Source: Flavobacteriia bacterium (lineage in GTDB: Bacteria; Bacteroidota; Bacteroidia; Flavobacteriales_D; Crocinitomicaceae). Taken from it: a DNA stretch of 64,000 nt. The notes under the pieces are model-generated. The model was given only the letters and a program-made list of their open reading frames with translations, made no database searches and was not told the DNA's origin. This document shows, in pieces, positions 63,150-64,000 of this stretch. The position numbers and the translations under genes are program-made. The DNA is taken from contig JACOTM010000048.1 of the NCBI GenBank assembly GCA_016178305.1, positions 1 to 64,000 on the forward strand, given 5' to 3'. Within the stretch, counting starts at the first letter, position 1. Each line of letters starts with the position of its first letter.

Positions 63150-64000
63150 ATGGAATCAACGCAACAAAAACCTTTGAAAATTTTAAACGCTTCTGCTGGG
63201 AGTGGGAAAACTTTTAACCTTGTTAAGGAATACATTCAATTATTGTTGACGGACAAATCAAATACATTCAAATTTGCCCAAATAATTGCTATGACTTTTA
63301 CGAATAAAGCTGCTTTTGAAATGAAAAGTAGAATTATTCAAGCATTAGATGAGTTGAGTTTTCCAGATAAATATGGTAAGAAATCAGACGAATATGCGCT
63401 CTTAATTGGAAATGCTTTAGGTTTAAATCCCGAAGAAATTCATATAAGAGCCAAAATTGTTTTACAAAATATTTTACATCGGTATGAAGATTTTCATGTG
63501 CTTACAATCGATAAATTCAACCTTAAATTAATTCGATCTTTTAGCCGAGATTTAAATTTAACGACCGATTTTGAAATCATTTTTAATGAAACAGAAGTCA
63601 TAGAAAAGGTCATCGACAAAATGATGAGCGAGTTGGATATTTCGGAGCAAAATCATTTGACAAAAATTATTTTTGAGTATGCTAAAAGCAATATAGAAGA
63701 AGGAGAGAAGTGGGATTTTCGCAAAAATCTAATTAAATTTTCTGAAATAATTAAAAATGAGAAATATAATTCCATAGTTGAATCTTTAATAGATAAAGAT
63801 TTTTCCATAGAACGATTGAAAGAATTAAAACTTGATTTAAAACGGAAAAAAGATTATTTCATAAGTGAATGTCAAAAAGTTTATTCTCTATTTTTGAATG
63901 AAAATATTGAATCTTCTGATTTGCCTGATGGTAGCAGAACATATAATGCAATCATTCAGATTAATGCCATAAAAACAGTTCCGAATAATTTGTTTACGGA
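63150..64000 (+). CDS. UvrD/RecB-like helicase (AddA type), N-terminal part
   Basis: The gene runs off the window end; 283 codons are visible. The start is ATG 63150. The P-loop ILNASAGSGKTFNLVKEYI, motif Ia IAMTFTNKAAFEMKSRI and HVLTIDKFNLKLIRSFSRDL are the first motifs of superfamily 1A helicases in the RecB/AddA branch. It is probably the helicase-nuclease used in recombinational repair; the nuclease domain would be beyond the window. Confidence 0.85.
   Translation, partial: MESTQQKPLKILNASAGSGKTFNLVKEYIQLLLTDKSNTFKFAQIIAMTFTNKAAFEMKSRIIQALDELSFPDKYGKKSDEYALLIGNALGLNPEEIHIRAKIVLQNILHRYEDFHVLTIDKFNLKLIRSFSRDLNLTTDFEIIFNETEVIEKVIDKMMSELDISEQNHLTKIIFEYAKSNIEEGEKWDFRKNLIKFSEIIKNEKYNSIVESLIDKDFSIERLKELKLDLKRKKDYFISECQKVYSLFLNENIESSDLPDGSRTYNAIIQINAIKTVPNNLFT

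Overview
The window is a 64 kb, AT-rich, gene-dense stretch of a Bacteroidota chromosome, most likely Flavobacteriales and possibly a Crocinitomicaceae/Fluviicola-like lineage (genus not determinable by eye). Supporting signs are C-terminal type IX secretion sorting tails (YHYH protein, M4 protease), TAnnTTTG promoter boxes without clear Shine-Dalgarno sequences, many TTG/GTG starts, a bacillithiol gene (bshB1), a Bacteroidota-type CcsBA and several conserved families typical of the phylum. No rRNA, CRISPR array, intact insertion sequence or prophage was seen.

Layout. 0.2-3.4 kb: CYTH phosphatase, a B12-type radical SAM enzyme and a lipoprotein. 3.5-8 kb: a complete leucine operon leuA-leuC-leuD-leuB. 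8-12.6 kb: outer-membrane barrel, SpoU-type RNA methyltransferase, mutS. 12.6-13.4 kb: tRNA-Gly(GCC)-tRNA-Leu(TAA) with promoter and strong terminator, abutted by the decayed 3' end of a serine recombinase. 13.4-17 kb: YD-like hypothetical, glmM, ribH, TPR membrane protein. 17.3-20.3 kb: a tight YHYH / MbnP-like / di-heme MbnH-like operon, probably copper related. 20.3-30 kb (minus strand): DUF4143 ATPase, M3 peptidase, a four-helix-bundle gene between inverted repeats, lipoproteins, a lipoprotein with glucan-water-dikinase-like domain order, threonine aldolase, OmpA-domain protein. 30.5-36 kb: a kinase-like unknown, helical repeat protein, membrane protein, acetyltransferase, TauE/SafE permease. 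36-43 kb (minus): ABC ATPase with membrane partner, bshB1 and a ccsBA gene that has lost its heme-binding WWD segment. 43-54.7 kb (plus): a cell-surface glycan block (NodB-like, FemAB-like, UDP-sugar 4,6-dehydratase), thioesterase, MORN-repeat and DUF4476 proteins, a 32-codon membrane peptide, GH3 protein, deoxynucleoside kinase and hldD. 55-64 kb: hydrolase, an HMA lipoprotein with a cysteine ladder, a large secreted M4 protease, engB, a CstB-like persulfide dioxygenase/rhodanese, TfoX-N protein, purE and the start of a RecB/AddA-like helicase.

How the genes fit together. Most of the window is housekeeping: leucine, riboflavin, purine and amino-sugar synthesis, mismatch repair and ribosome assembly. 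A recurring theme is extracytoplasmic metal, heme and sulfur handling: the MbnP/MbnH pair, the HMA lipoprotein, cytochrome c maturation, bacillithiol synthesis and persulfide oxidation. The observations most worth checking are the deleted CcsA core (with the missing C-terminus still present in another frame and coupled to bshB1), the lipoprotein dikinase-like enzyme, the Cys-ladder HMA protein, the kinase-like unknown, the 16-nt A tract inside the ABC ATPase gene and the 32-residue membrane peptide.
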